DNA from: Desulfuromonadaceae bacterium
Lineage (GTDB): Bacteria > Desulfobacterota > Desulfuromonadia > Geobacterales > Pseudopelobacteraceae
Assembly (NCBI GenBank): GCA_028681335.1
Contig: JAQUIT010000004.1
Coordinates: 124,001-188,000 of the forward strand
DNA: 64,000 bases
Direction: 5' to 3'
Part shown: piece by piece, positions 28,977-38,445 of the stretch
Layout of the letters: each line of letters opens with the position of its first letter
Position numbering within the stretch: position 1 is the first letter of the stretch
The notes under the pieces: model-generated
What the model was told of the DNA's origin: nothing
Databases searched by the model: none
Seen by the model: the letters and a program-made list of their open reading frames with translations, nothing else
Translations under genes and position numbers: made by a program

Positions 28977-30497
28977 ATGAAACCGACTTTTTATGTAACC
29001 ACACCCATTTATTATGTAAACGACGTGCCGCACATCGGTCACGCATATACGACTGTTGCCGGCGATGTTCTGGCACGCTACAAGCGCCTGATGGGCTATG
29101 ACGTTTATTTTCTGACCGGCAGCGATGAGCATGGTCAAAAGGTTGAAAAAGCAGCTACGACTGCAGGTGAAACACCACTGGAGCTGGCCGATCGTGTCGT
29201 CAAGCGTTTCCAGGCCCTCTGGGAACGTCTTGGCATATCCAACAACGACTTTATACGCACCACCCAGGAACGCCATAAGAACGGGGTCAGCCGCATCTTC
29301 AAAGACATCCTCGACAAGGGGGATATCTACCTTGGAGAGTATGAGGACTGGTACTGCACCCCCTGCGAAACCTTCTGGACCGAGACCCAGCTGATTGATG
29401 GGCGCTGTCCCGACTGCAACCGCCCGGTAGAAAAACTCAAAGAGGAATCGTACTTCTTCCGCATGAGTAAATATCAGGAGCAGCTGGTAGCGCACATCGA
29501 AGCAAACCCGGACTTCATTCAGCCAAAGAGCAAGCGCAACGAAATCATCTCCTTTATCAAGGAAGGGCTACGCGACCTGTCGGTTTCCCGCACCACCTTT
29601 TCCTGGGGTATCCCGGTGCCGGGCAACGATCGCCACATCATCTATGTCTGGTTCGACGCCCTGACCAACTACATCACAGCGCTCGGCTATCCCGATGAAA
29701 GCGGCAATTACGGCCGCTACTGGCCGGTTGATGTTCACCTCCTCGGCAAGGACATCCTCCGTTTCCACGCCGTCTACTGGCCGACCTTTCTGATGGCAGC
29801 CGGACTGCCGCTGCCGAAAAAAGTATTCGCCCACGGCTGGTGGACGGTCGAAGGTCAGAAGATGAGCAAGAGTCTGCAAAACGTTGTCGAACCAAACATG
29901 CTGATCGACAAATACGGCGTTGACGCCGTCAGATACTTCCTGCTGCGCGAAGTACCCTTCGGTCTGGATGGCGATTTTTCTCACACCGCCCTCGTGCAAC
30001 GGATCAACTCCGACCTGGCCAACGATGTCGGCAACCTGTTGAGTCGCTCGACCGCCATGGCAGTCAAATATTTTGGCGGCACCCTTCCGGCAGTTGCTGA
30101 GCTGACTGATGCAGATCAGGCTCTGAAGCAGAAAACAGAAGATATGGTGACAATCGTCGATAAATTTATCGACGAACTGGCGTTCAGCAAAGCGTTGCAG
30201 GCTATCTGGGAGGTCATCTCGGCCGGCAACAAATACATCGACGACATGGCTCCCTGGACTCTGGCCAAAGATCCGGCAAACGCCGGGCGCTTGGCAACCG
30301 TCATGTACTGCCTGCTCGAGTCACAACGCATCACGCAGTTCATTCTGTCGGCATTCCTGCCTGCCACTTCGGAAAAGGCACTGGCTTCACTGGGATGGAA
30401 TGAGGCGGTTTCTAAAGAAGGATTGGTGTGGGGTGGTTTGAAAGAAGGAACAAACGTAACAAAGGCTGAGGCGCTCTTTCCAAGGATTGAGGAGTAA
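28977..30497 (+). CDS. metG: Methionyl-tRNA synthetase
   Basis: Charges tRNA-Met. The 506-residue class I synthetase has the HIGH signature (PHIGHAY), a zinc knuckle (CTPC and CPDC), KMSKS (GQKMSKSLQN) and the anticodon-binding helical domain. The C-terminal tRNA-binding EMAP domain found in some homologues is absent. The start follows the ricT stop by one base, with AGGAG upstream. An in-frame extension of 115 codons into the ricT tail exists, but the conserved N-terminus begins at MKPTFYVTTPIYY. Confidence 0.96.
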   Translation: MKPTFYVTTPIYYVNDVPHIGHAYTTVAGDVLARYKRLMGYDVYFLTGSDEHGQKVEKAATTAGETPLELADRVVKRFQALWERLGISNNDFIRTTQERHKNGVSRIFKDILDKGDIYLGEYEDWYCTPCETFWTETQLIDGRCPDCNRPVEKLKEESYFFRMSKYQEQLVAHIEANPDFIQPKSKRNEIISFIKEGLRDLSVSRTTFSWGIPVPGNDRHIIYVWFDALTNYITALGYPDESGNYGRYWPVDVHLLGKDILRFHAVYWPTFLMAAGLPLPKKVFAHGWWTVEGQKMSKSLQNVVEPNMLIDKYGVDAVRYFLLREVPFGLDGDFSHTALVQRINSDLANDVGNLLSRSTAMAVKYFGGTLPAVAELTDADQALKQKTEDMVTIVDKFIDELAFSKALQAIWEVISAGNKYIDDMAPWTLAKDPANAGRLATVMYCLLESQRITQFILSAFLPATSEKALASLGWNEAVSKEGLVWGGLKEGTNVTKAEALFPRIEE

Positions 30498-30499
30498 GG

Positions 30500-32311
30500 C
30501 TACAACACTCCCAATTCACGAAACTTCACCAAGAGCTCTTCCCCTCCAGGTGAATGAAAGAAACTTCGGACGGTTCTTGCCGCACAGCTATCACGAGCGG
30601 TAAGAACCGTCAACTGTTCCTCTTCTGCAGCCAGCAGTGCGTCCAGCGAGGCGAACTGCCGGGCCAGATGCTGCAGCGACCTTGGCCCGACACCATTAAT
30701 ACCCAGAGCGGTAACAAGGCGGAAAGAATCAGGATGAGCGGCATCACGGATGGCTGAAGTCAGACGCAGCGCCGTTTCCACACCAAAACCGGGCACTGCG
30801 GCCACGGCATCCGCGTTCAGCAGAAACAGAGAAGGAAGATCACTTACCAACCCAGCCTCGACCAACTTTTTCAGACGCCCCTTACCCAAACCTGCAATGC
30901 CGAGCCCGGACTTTGAAGTAAAATAAGCAGCTTTGGCGGTGAACTGCTCCCGACAGCCAACTGAATCTTTCAGACACATATCCAGAGCGGTTTTTGGAAC
31001 CTGCCTGCGAGTTGGCACAGCAGCAACCTTGCGAGGCACTCGCCCGGCGACCTCCAAAAGTTGCGGAATAACGTCTCCCACCAGTTCAACAACGACCTGA
31101 TCACCAGGCGCAATATCCAGACGGGCAAGCTCGGCATTATTGTGCAGCGAAAAATGTGAAACCTGCACGCCGCCAAGGAACACCGGAACCACTTCAACAA
31201 CCGGAGTACGGCGACCGCTGCGTCCGACCGTCCAGGCAATTTCACGCACTCGGGTCAGGGCCGTGTCAGGCGGGAATTTCCATGCCGCCGCCCAGAAAGG
31301 CGCACGTGCTCCCGCCCCCAATTGCTGCCGCAGCTGAAGATCATCAACCTTCACCACGATACCATCCATGGCGAATGGTTGCTGGGCGCGCCTTGCCAGG
31401 CAATCACGATAAACTGCCTGAATATCGGCAAAAGTTCGCACCACAACAGTATGCTTTGAAGCGACAGGAAAGCCCCAATCCAAAAGCAACTGCAATGCAG
31501 CCAGGTCGGTGGTCACTGACCCAGCTGTCACAAGTTCAAAGGGAAACAGCCGAAGTACAGCAACCGCTGCCGGGTCCTGTTTTTGAGCTTTCAACACCCC
31601 TGCCGCCATATGGCGCGGTGTAGCATACCGTTCTGTTGCAGCCCCCATCCTGTAATCTTGAAGAAGCTGCAGATCCGCATAAATCTCACCACGGACGACC
31701 ACCTTGTCAGGAAAAGTTCCGCTCAGCTGCTGAGGAACACCTTGGATTTCGCGAATCCGCTCTGTCACGACCTCGCCAGCACGTCCATCACCGCGTGTGG
31801 AGGCTGAAACCAATCGGCCTGCGTTGTAAACAAGCTCCACCGGTAAGCCGTCAACCTTTGGCTGGACCAGCAGATGTGCTTCTCCCGCTGGCTCAACTCG
31901 CTTCAGAAGTATTGCAACTGCCTCCGGGCTGGTAGATGACGACAAACTGAGCATCGGCTGTTCATGTTCAACCAGACGCGTCTCAGCAGACACCCCACCG
32001 CTTCCCACCCTACTGGTTGGTGAATCCTTTACGACCAGTGCAGGAAAACATCCCTCAAGTAGTACCAGCCGCGCAAACAGCTTGTCGTACTCTGAATCAC
32101 TGATAGCTGGCTGCGCCTGCTCATAATAAAGTCGATTGTGGTAACGGATCTCGTTTGCCAAAATGGCCATCTGCTGGCTGGCTTCAGTCGTGGTAATTTG
32201 TGGACATGCGGTGGATAACGCAGGCAAGCAGGAGATTGAAATCAACAGGACAAAAAAGAGAATAGGTACAATTTTGGATACTGCATTGCAACATTTTATA
32301 GCTTCATTCAC
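30500..32311 (-). CDS. ligB: LigB-type NAD-dependent DNA ligase with signal peptide
   Basis: A 603-residue NAD-dependent ligase. It has a helical Ia-like start (EIRYHNRLYY), the adenylation lysine in QPKVDG (Lys152), RGDGRAGE, an OB-fold and a helix-hairpin-helix region near the C-terminus. The zinc finger is degraded and no BRCT domain is present, as in Escherichia coli LigB. Residues 1-35 form a signal-peptide-like sequence (KIVPILFFVLLISI then LSTA before Cys36), a trait also seen in LigB. The GTG at 32311 overlaps the GT9 stop as GTGA; a GTG at 32341 is the alternative. Confidence 0.85.
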   Translation of the reverse strand: MNEAIKCCNAVSKIVPILFFVLLISISCLPALSTACPQITTTEASQQMAILANEIRYHNRLYYEQAQPAISDSEYDKLFARLVLLEGCFPALVVKDSPTSRVGSGGVSAETRLVEHEQPMLSLSSSTSPEAVAILLKRVEPAGEAHLLVQPKVDGLPVELVYNAGRLVSASTRGDGRAGEVVTERIREIQGVPQQLSGTFPDKVVVRGEIYADLQLLQDYRMGAATERYATPRHMAAGVLKAQKQDPAAVAVLRLFPFELVTAGSVTTDLAALQLLLDWGFPVASKHTVVVRTFADIQAVYRDCLARRAQQPFAMDGIVVKVDDLQLRQQLGAGARAPFWAAAWKFPPDTALTRVREIAWTVGRSGRRTPVVEVVPVFLGGVQVSHFSLHNNAELARLDIAPGDQVVVELVGDVIPQLLEVAGRVPRKVAAVPTRRQVPKTALDMCLKDSVGCREQFTAKAAYFTSKSGLGIAGLGKGRLKKLVEAGLVSDLPSLFLLNADAVAAVPGFGVETALRLTSAIRDAAHPDSFRLVTALGINGVGPRSLQHLARQFASLDALLAAEEEQLTVLTARDSCAARTVRSFFHSPGGEELLVKFRELGVL

Positions 32312-33438
32312 GCTGTTTCGATCCAATCGCGTTTGCAGCACTGTGAAGGCATGGCTCCCACGCTGGTGAGCAGCATCGTAACGGCATTAACCACTTCGTC
32401 AACGGTGATATCGCTCATGCATCTGATCTTATTCGGACATGGTGGAGTGGTGCCAAAAATGGTGCAGGGCGAGCAAGGCAGCTCCTTGTTGATCACAATA
32501 TGACGATCCCCTCGCGGCGCCCATTTCTTAGCTCTTCCCGGTCCAAACAGAGAGACGGTCGGTATATCCAGGCCTACAGCAATATGCAGCACTCCGGAAT
32601 CACCGCTCAGAAGCAGAGAACTCTTTTGAATTACGGCAGCGGTCTCGGGCAGCGACGTCAATCCGGCAAGATTAAGCCCTAGTCCACCACCGGCAATCAC
32701 CGCACCTTGCTGTCGATCTTCTCCGCCCCCCACGACAACCGTCCTGATTCCAAAAATAGACAGCATTTCAGCCACACGCCGGAAACGGTCTGCTCCCCAA
32801 CGTCGTTCCGCTATGCTGGCCCCGGAGAAAATGGTCACAAATGTCCCATTATGGAGCGATTCCAGCAGATCAGCAACTTTGGCAGATGCAGCATCTGGAG
32901 CGAACAGAAAAGGAGCCTCTATCCCCACCCCACCCGCTTCAATCCCCAGCGGTTTAAGGAGGTGAGCAAAACTGACCGCCTCATAATCATCATGCGAATA
33001 AGGTGTCTGATTTGTGAACATCCGTCGGCGCTCGTTAGTATCGAAACCTATTTTAACCGCTGCCAATGCAAACCGCGCCACAACGGCCGACAACCGATGA
33101 CTCTGCTCCGTATCGATCACCACATCATAGCGACCGCGTAGCGCATGTAAAAAGTCACTGGGTTGATCATAACAAAGGATTTCATCTACTCCCGGAACGA
33201 ATGAGAATACTCCAGCGTTGCGGCGCTCGGCAAGGATGGTAATCCGAGCTTGGTGGTATGCCTTTTTTACTGAACTGATGGCAGGAGCAAGAAGTACCGC
33301 ATCACCGATGCCGCCGGGGCGGATGATGAGGATGGAGGCAACCGGGAAAGACGACTCCTTGCGAACTGGCTCAGGTAATAATGTGGCCAACATATATCCA
33401 ATGACAGCATCCAATTTTTTAATCAGGCGGATATTCAC
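32308..33438 (-). CDS. Glycosyltransferase family 9 (heptosyltransferase-like)
   Basis: A GT-B fold transferase of about 376 residues, with RPGGIGDAVLLAPAI near the start and SGDSGVLHIA followed by VSLFGPG in the C-terminal half, as in WaaF/RfaF ADP-heptose transferases. These add heptose or a related sugar to the lipopolysaccharide core in the cytoplasm. Cys clusters near the C-terminus (CSPC and CPNKIRC) are common in this family. The GTG at 33438 overlaps the previous stop as GTGA; an ATG at 33462 has no ribosome site. Confidence 0.85.
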   Translation of the reverse strand: MNIRLIKKLDAVIGYMLATLLPEPVRKESSFPVASILIIRPGGIGDAVLLAPAISSVKKAYHQARITILAERRNAGVFSFVPGVDEILCYDQPSDFLHALRGRYDVVIDTEQSHRLSAVVARFALAAVKIGFDTNERRRMFTNQTPYSHDDYEAVSFAHLLKPLGIEAGGVGIEAPFLFAPDAASAKVADLLESLHNGTFVTIFSGASIAERRWGADRFRRVAEMLSIFGIRTVVVGGGEDRQQGAVIAGGGLGLNLAGLTSLPETAAVIQKSSLLLSGDSGVLHIAVGLDIPTVSLFGPGRAKKWAPRGDRHIVINKELPCSPCTIFGTTPPCPNKIRCMSDITVDEVVNAVTMLLTSVGAMPSQCCKRDWIETA

Positions 33439-34796
33439 CTTGCAACACCGTTTAAGGTACATTCATCGTTGCCTGTCAACAACCGCTCAGCCACCTCTAC
33501 TCCTTGCATAAAGGAATGGTCCATGTTCCCAACCTCGTATTTCCAGGCACCGAAGCGGCCACGAGAGTAGACTGATCTGGACTCAAGATATGGCTGAATT
33601 GTGGCAAGTGACTTGTCACGCCCCAACGTTGGCACAGGATAAGAATACGGAATATCGATAAGGTAACGACTTGCAATGTGTGCCTTTTGCCCTTCATCAA
33701 TCATGCCACTGTTCACAAGCCCTTGGATCGTAGATTCAACAATTCTTGTTTTATCTTCAGGCTTATGTGACGAATAGGTAGTTTCGCACATCAGCGAGAA
33801 ATAACGATCTGTATCGCCATCAGGTACATTAAAACGGGAATAATTATGAAAGTTCGTCACCCGATAGAAGGTGGAATTGTTTTCAGGAAAATACATCCAG
33901 CACTTTGAGTCATCACGCCTGCCCTCAAAACCTAGCCCGGCGATCAGACCGCTATTGTGAATCAAGTCACCGGAGGCAGCTACTATCGATTCAGGTATCA
34001 CACGACATTTTGACACCAACAAGTCAAGCGGCGACGTATTGATCAGAACTTCATAGCGTTCAACTCTGCCATTGGAAAAGGTCACCGTCTTCTGATCAAG
34101 ATCTATCTCCGTCATCTCATGCTGAAGGTGAATTCTTTCATGCAACGGCTTCGCAATACCTTCGTAAATAGCACCGGTGCCTCCATATTTTGGAAATTTA
34201 AATACATTATTGGGCCCCCAACTCAGATCATCGCACTGTTCAGCTATATTACGCTCAATGCGAGCAAGATCGATAACACTCACCCGCTCGGCAATCCAGT
34301 CTTTACTCATAGATTCCAGTGGCACGCCCCAGACCTTGCGGTTGTACGGTTCCATGAAATACCTGACAATGCCGCGACCGAAGACCGTATCCATCCACTC
34401 CCTGAAATTTGTCGTTCTGTCGGGAGCACCCAATAATTTCCGCAAGCCAGCGATACATTCAGCAAGCGCATCATTCGGAAGATAGCGTACATTATTCTGG
34501 AAAGGGTACGGCACCCAGCGCTGGAAGATACGAATCCAGCTCTCCCGTTGGTGCTCGTACCAGGCATCGCCCAGAGCTTCCTCAACCGCCCGGTCGAAAT
34601 AGTCATAGTGGGAAAAAAGTACGTGACCACCCACATCCCAGGTAAAGCCCTGCGTGTCCTTGAAAGAAGCAGACAGTCCGCCGACATGGTCGTTGCGTTC
34701 AAAAAGCTGCCAGTCCATGTGACCCAGCATGTTGAAATGATGGGCAGCACCCAGTCCACAGGGGCCGGCGCCGAGAATGAGGATTTTCAATTTCAT
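33435..34796 (-). CDS. FAD-dependent amine oxidase/UDP-galactopyranose mutase-like protein
   Basis: A 453-residue flavoprotein starting with the dinucleotide fold ILGAGPCGLGAA and an acidic residue plus GGLSASF typical of the protoporphyrinogen oxidase/amine oxidase superfamily. WDVGGHVLFS and the later GRFGAWKYEVGNMDHS resemble UDP-galactopyranose mutase-like proteins of polysaccharide clusters. Its position before two surface-sugar genes supports a role in sugar nucleotide or lipid-linked sugar modification. The substrate is not known. The IS-bearing segment ends about 30 bp upstream of its start. Confidence 0.8.
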   Translation of the reverse strand: MKLKILILGAGPCGLGAAHHFNMLGHMDWQLFERNDHVGGLSASFKDTQGFTWDVGGHVLFSHYDYFDRAVEEALGDAWYEHQRESWIRIFQRWVPYPFQNNVRYLPNDALAECIAGLRKLLGAPDRTTNFREWMDTVFGRGIVRYFMEPYNRKVWGVPLESMSKDWIAERVSVIDLARIERNIAEQCDDLSWGPNNVFKFPKYGGTGAIYEGIAKPLHERIHLQHEMTEIDLDQKTVTFSNGRVERYEVLINTSPLDLLVSKCRVIPESIVAASGDLIHNSGLIAGLGFEGRRDDSKCWMYFPENNSTFYRVTNFHNYSRFNVPDGDTDRYFSLMCETTYSSHKPEDKTRIVESTIQGLVNSGMIDEGQKAHIASRYLIDIPYSYPVPTLGRDKSLATIQPYLESRSVYSRGRFGAWKYEVGNMDHSFMQGVEVAERLLTGNDECTLNGVAR

Positions 34797-34836
34797 AACC
34801 TTTCATCGATAAAATGCGGAACTAAATCTGGCGGAT

Positions 34837-35597
34837 TCAAGTTCGAAGTGCAACAACCAGTGGTGGTTTGGTGTAACACATCTCCACCCCGAAGAACACC
34901 TCATGCGGCGACCTGAATCCTAATACTTTACGTGGTCTGTGATTTAGACGCTCTACTGCATACTGCACTTGCTCTTCAGTGATTTTTATCAATTCCATGC
35001 TCTAGGTGAAGTACTGTCGTAACAGCCCGTTGCTGTTCTCATTCAATCCCCGCTCCCAGGAGTTGTATGGATGAGCGAAATAGATCAATGTCTGGAGTTC
35101 TGCGACGATACGTTCATGCTCAGCGAACTCTTTAACGTTGTCGAATGTAATGGTGTGACATCTATCCTTGAAGGGCGTCAGCAAGCGTGTTGTCATAGCT
35201 GTTACGCCGTTGGCATGCTTACTACGAATATGCCCGGCCAATACATAGCGAGACTTCCTCTCGGCGAGTGTGACCAGTCCACCACGGTGATTCTTGCCGA
35301 TGACAGTATCACCTTCCCAATCACCAATACGCGTCTTTTGATCAACTATTTCTGGACGATCATCAATGCTGACTCGGTTTTTAATCGTACCACGTCGTTG
35401 TTGCCCGCTAGCATAACGCTTACGGCGTTGTTTCTGGCTACGCAAGTTATTGCACAGGTCGCCGCCGTTACGTTTATCTGCATAGACAATGTTGGTAAAT
35501 TGCTTCATGACTGATATGCAATCCGCCTTCCAGCTCAAGACGGTTGGCTGCGTGCTCTGGGCTTAGGTCTTTTCGCAGCAGACAATCGACCTCAGCC
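34837..35597 (-). pseudogene. Decayed IS30-family transposase, 5' end removed
   Basis: Three recognisable pieces of one IS30-type DDE transposase lie in order: ISHEAIYQ (near 35500), IGDWEGDTVIG with TFDN and NENSNGLLRQYF (35002-35460), and ITEEQVQYAVERLNHRPRK with GFRSPHEVF (34837-34990). Between the first two the frame shifts by one base. Between the last two an in-frame TAG (35002-35004) replaces a sense codon. TFDNGKEF has become TFDNVKEF. The N-terminal helix-turn-helix region is missing where the IS3 element begins. Confidence 0.85.
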
Positions 35598-35666
35598 TGT
35601 ATTGGCTCAGCGTGAATAGGACTTTTGGTCTGTTTGTGATAAACTATCACAAGCGGAGGAACGTCC

Positions 35667-35975
35667 ATGCGAAAGAAACGTCACAATTACACCCCCGAAG
35701 AGAAAGTTTCTATTTTACGGCGTCATCTGGTCGAGCACGTACCTGTTTCAGATCTGTGTGACAAACATCAGCTTCAGCCGACTATTTTCTATGTCTGGCA
35801 GAAGCAGTTTTTCGAGAATGGAGCCGCAGCATTTACCCGTGAAGACAAACCTCAAAAGCGTGTTGAGGAAGTCAAGATACAGCAACTCGAAGCCAAGTTG
35901 ATCAGAAAGCATGAAGTACTCTCCGAGTTGATGGAGGAACACATAAAGCTAAAAAAAGAACTTGGGGAGCTTTAA
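35667..35975 (+). CDS. IS3-family transposase OrfA
   Basis: A 102-residue helix-turn-helix protein. The N-terminal half matches the IS3/IS911 OrfA DNA-binding domain (YTPEEKVSILRRHL, PTIFYVWQKQFF) and the C-terminal half is a leucine-zipper-like coiled coil. Its 3' end contains AAAAAAAG (35951-35958), where a -1 ribosomal shift would join it to OrfB. GGAGGA precedes the ATG. Confidence 0.9.
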   Translation: MRKKRHNYTPEEKVSILRRHLVEHVPVSDLCDKHQLQPTIFYVWQKQFFENGAAAFTREDKPQKRVEEVKIQQLEAKLIRKHEVLSELMEEHIKLKKELGEL

Positions 35976-36982
35976 CCGGCGGCTGGGTTCCCCATGATGT
36001 CCGTGATGCCGTTGTTGATTACACCAAGGAATGGAGCGACAAAGCGGAGATTCCGCTTAAATACTTCATATCCTGGCTGGTTGTCTCAAAGAGCAAATTT
36101 TACACCTGGATCGAACGATACGGCAAAGCTAACGAACACAACGCCCCGATCCCGCGTGACTTCTGGCTTGCATTCTGGGAGCGGGAAGCGATCATCAAGT
36201 TCGCTGTTGAGAACCCGCTTGAAGGATATAGGCGGCTAACCTTCATGATGCTGGATCAGAATATAGTTGCCGTCAGTCCTTCCAGCACCTGGCGCGTTCT
36301 TTCAAAAGCAGGCATGCTCAACAAATGGAATCAGAAACCTTCACTCAAAGGAACCGGATTCGTACAACCGCTGTTGCCCCATGACCACTGGCACGTGGAT
36401 GTCTCTTACCTCAACATCCGTGGCACCTTCTACTACCTGTGCAGCTTCCTCGATGGATGTAGCCGCTCCATCATCCATTGGGAGATCAGAGAGCAGATGA
36501 CGGAACCAGATATTGAAATCATTCTGCAGCGAGCCAAAGAGAAATACCCTGCTGCACGACCACGGATCATTTCCGACAACGGGCCGCAGTTTATTGTCAA
36601 GGATTTCAAGGAATTTATCCGGATCTCCGGTATGACCCACGTACGGACTTCGCCATTCTATCCACAGTCAAACGGCAAGCTGGAGCGATTCCACAAAACC
36701 ATCAAGACAGAATGCATACGCCCCGGAACCCCGCTTTCACTTGACGATGCTTGCCGGATAGTAGAAAAGCACATCGAACACTACAACACCGTCAGACTGC
36801 ACAGCGCCATTGGCTACGTAACACCAGCCGACAAGCTGGATGGCAGAGACAAAGAAATATTCAAAGAGCGTGACAGAAAGCTTGAAGAAGCCAGAGAGCT
36901 GAGAAAACAAAAACGGCAGCAAGTCTACCCTGAAATCAGGCATTCAGGGGAAGCTGACTTACCCTTAGATCAAGCAGCCTGA
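35951..36982 (+). CDS. IS3-family transposase OrfB (made as OrfAB by -1 frameshift)
   Basis: The reading frame is open from the A7 slip site to the stop at 36982, giving about 343 residues beyond the shift. It has the integrase core with all three catalytic acids: Asp in HVDVSYL, Asp in ISDNGPQF and Glu in NGKLERFHKT. An internal ATG at 36242-36247 gives only the C-terminal 245 residues and lacks part of the N-terminal region (DFWLAFWEREAIIKF onward), so frameshifting is the expected route. No stop or shift breaks it, and it may be active. Confidence 0.85.
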   Translation, partial: KKRTWGALTGGWVPHDVRDAVVDYTKEWSDKAEIPLKYFISWLVVSKSKFYTWIERYGKANEHNAPIPRDFWLAFWEREAIIKFAVENPLEGYRRLTFMMLDQNIVAVSPSSTWRVLSKAGMLNKWNQKPSLKGTGFVQPLLPHDHWHVDVSYLNIRGTFYYLCSFLDGCSRSIIHWEIREQMTEPDIEIILQRAKEKYPAARPRIISDNGPQFIVKDFKEFIRISGMTHVRTSPFYPQSNGKLERFHKTIKTECIRPGTPLSLDDACRIVEKHIEHYNTVRLHSAIGYVTPADKLDGRDKEIFKERDRKLEEARELRKQKRQQVYPEIRHSGEADLPLDQAA

Positions 36983-37026
36983 AAGTCCAATTCCGACTGA
37001 GGCGATACACTTGAATCCGCGTCTGT

Positions 37027-38445
37027 TTAATACCTTTTAGAGGCCAGTTGCAAACTCTTTAGCCAGGCAAAAAAGAACATTATACAACCCATAATTTCTC
37101 CGAACAGAATGGAAATAATTACGCGCCAGATATTCCATAATCCCTCATCCGATTCGATAAATTGTTTATTCTCCTCGTCATATGAAACGGTTTTTCTAAC
37201 TGCATAAGTAAACGGCGATATTTTATCACCAGAAGACTTAACTGACACATCATATCCTTTAAAAAATATCTTTAAAAATGACACAGCTGATTTCAACATC
37301 ACATTTTGTGACGTGTAGTCAATAATTACAAATCCACAACTTGTAAATTTTTCAAAAAGCATTTTCCGGTCGTTAGAAACAAGAATGTCTATATTACTAA
37401 CCCCCTTTTCGAGGAGACAATTGATGACGTTTGCAGCCTGATTAACATCTTTCATCGGTATTAGAAGAACCCTGGATGATGCAAAAATTATTTGTTTTTT
37501 AATTTTTAATTGCAATTTAGAACCTGGCACCGACCAAGGTATTTTGCCCCATTGCCCTCGGAGAAAATCCCAGTAACCAAGAAAACTTAATTTACCTCCA
37601 TAGTTACAGGATAAAATCGTAAATATCGAAGTTTTGGAGGCCCTTCTAAGCATATTGAACATCCCATGAGTAGCGTACTTGTGATGTCTATATTTAGAAA
37701 ATGTAAGGAGTTGATTACGAATACCATAATAGGAATCCACTACAAGACTCCGGTATTCGGTAAATGCCGCGTGATAAACTTCTGAGGCTGGAACTGCCAC
37801 AGCCTTGAATCCTGCATCCTGAAAAGCAATCCCCCAATCCATATCATCCCAAAAGAGAAAGTATCTTTCATCCATGAGTCCTACATTAGGAATGGCTGAC
37901 ACCCTTACCAATGCAGAACATACCGCGACGTAATCTACCTGAATTATAGCTTCCCCCTGCGCATCACATTTTTTGATATTGCGATGAACCGGACGAACTG
38001 TACCAACACGCCAATCAAAAAAAGCTCCCGATTCGACAATGAATTCTGGGTCAGCAAGATTCAGTATTCTGGATCCGGATATACCGATCAATGGATCAGA
38101 AAGCATAACTTTAGTCAACTCAAGCAATGCACCTGGGGTAACCGTAACATCGTTATCAAGAAGCCAGATATATTCATATCCCTTTGTTTGCATGGCAAAT
38201 CGAATACCCGAATTAAAGCCACCAGTACCACCTTTATTCTCTCCATTCAAAATCAAATTTGTTTTCAGCGAATGGTTTTTGACAATCAACACGGAATCAT
38301 CGGTCGAAGCATTATCGACGACATATATATCATGATTGTCGTAATTGAGCGTTAGAAGAGAATCTAAAAGGCGTTTTAGCTCCATAGGCTTATTCCAGTT
38401 AACAATAACGACTCCCACTCTAGGATTCACTCTCACCCCGCTCAA
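37027..38445 (-). CDS. Glycosyltransferase family 2 protein, AT-rich
   Basis: The 472-residue protein has a GT2 domain in its first 270 residues: VGVVIVNWNKP, VVDNASTDDS, NKGGTGGFNSG and the DND metal motif in WLLDNDVTV, as in rhamnosyl- or galactofuranosyl-type transferases. About 200 further residues of unknown role follow and end in a membrane helix near the C-terminus. Base composition is clearly lower in G+C than in the flanking housekeeping genes. The start overlaps the radical SAM stop as ATGA. The IS segment begins at its 3' end. Confidence 0.85.
   Translation of the reverse strand: MSGVRVNPRVGVVIVNWNKPMELKRLLDSLLTLNYDNHDIYVVDNASTDDSVLIVKNHSLKTNLILNGENKGGTGGFNSGIRFAMQTKGYEYIWLLDNDVTVTPGALLELTKVMLSDPLIGISGSRILNLADPEFIVESGAFFDWRVGTVRPVHRNIKKCDAQGEAIIQVDYVAVCSALVRVSAIPNVGLMDERYFLFWDDMDWGIAFQDAGFKAVAVPASEVYHAAFTEYRSLVVDSYYGIRNQLLTFSKYRHHKYATHGMFNMLRRASKTSIFTILSCNYGGKLSFLGYWDFLRGQWGKIPWSVPGSKLQLKIKKQIIFASSRVLLIPMKDVNQAANVINCLLEKGVSNIDILVSNDRKMLFEKFTSCGFVIIDYTSQNVMLKSAVSFLKIFFKGYDVSVKSSGDKISPFTYAVRKTVSYDEENKQFIESDEGLWNIWRVIISILFGEIMGCIMFFFAWLKSLQLASKRY

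Larger units (their letters stand above)
35598..37009 (+). mobile_element. IS3-family insertion sequence
   Basis: Imperfect terminal inverted repeats of about 31 bp can be aligned. The left end reads TGTATTGGCTCAG, then GAAT and GGACTTT (to about 35628). The reverse of the right end reads TGTATCGCCTCAG, then GAAT and GGACTTT (from about 36979). Within lie orfA and orfB on the plus strand with a slippery A7 run. No short direct repeats flank it, which fits the loss of the neighbouring IS30 5' end by an adjacent deletion. Confidence 0.8.
34830..37021. repeat. Outer inverted repeats bounding the IS30/IS3 compound segment
   Basis: GCGGATTCAAGT (34831-34842) is found inverted as ACTTGAATCCGC (37009-37020). 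Both sit at the edges of the mobile segment: the left copy overlaps the stop of the IS30 remnant and the right copy abuts the IS3 end. They are probably the two terminal repeats of the original IS30-family element. TCT occurs just outside each end (34827-34829 and 37022-37024) and could be its target duplication. Confidence 0.6.

Noticed and set aside
28474..29495. Two long minus-strand reading frames across the ricT tail and metG start
   Set aside because: They are antisense to conserved genes; the GC-rich repetitive tail keeps several frames open by chance.
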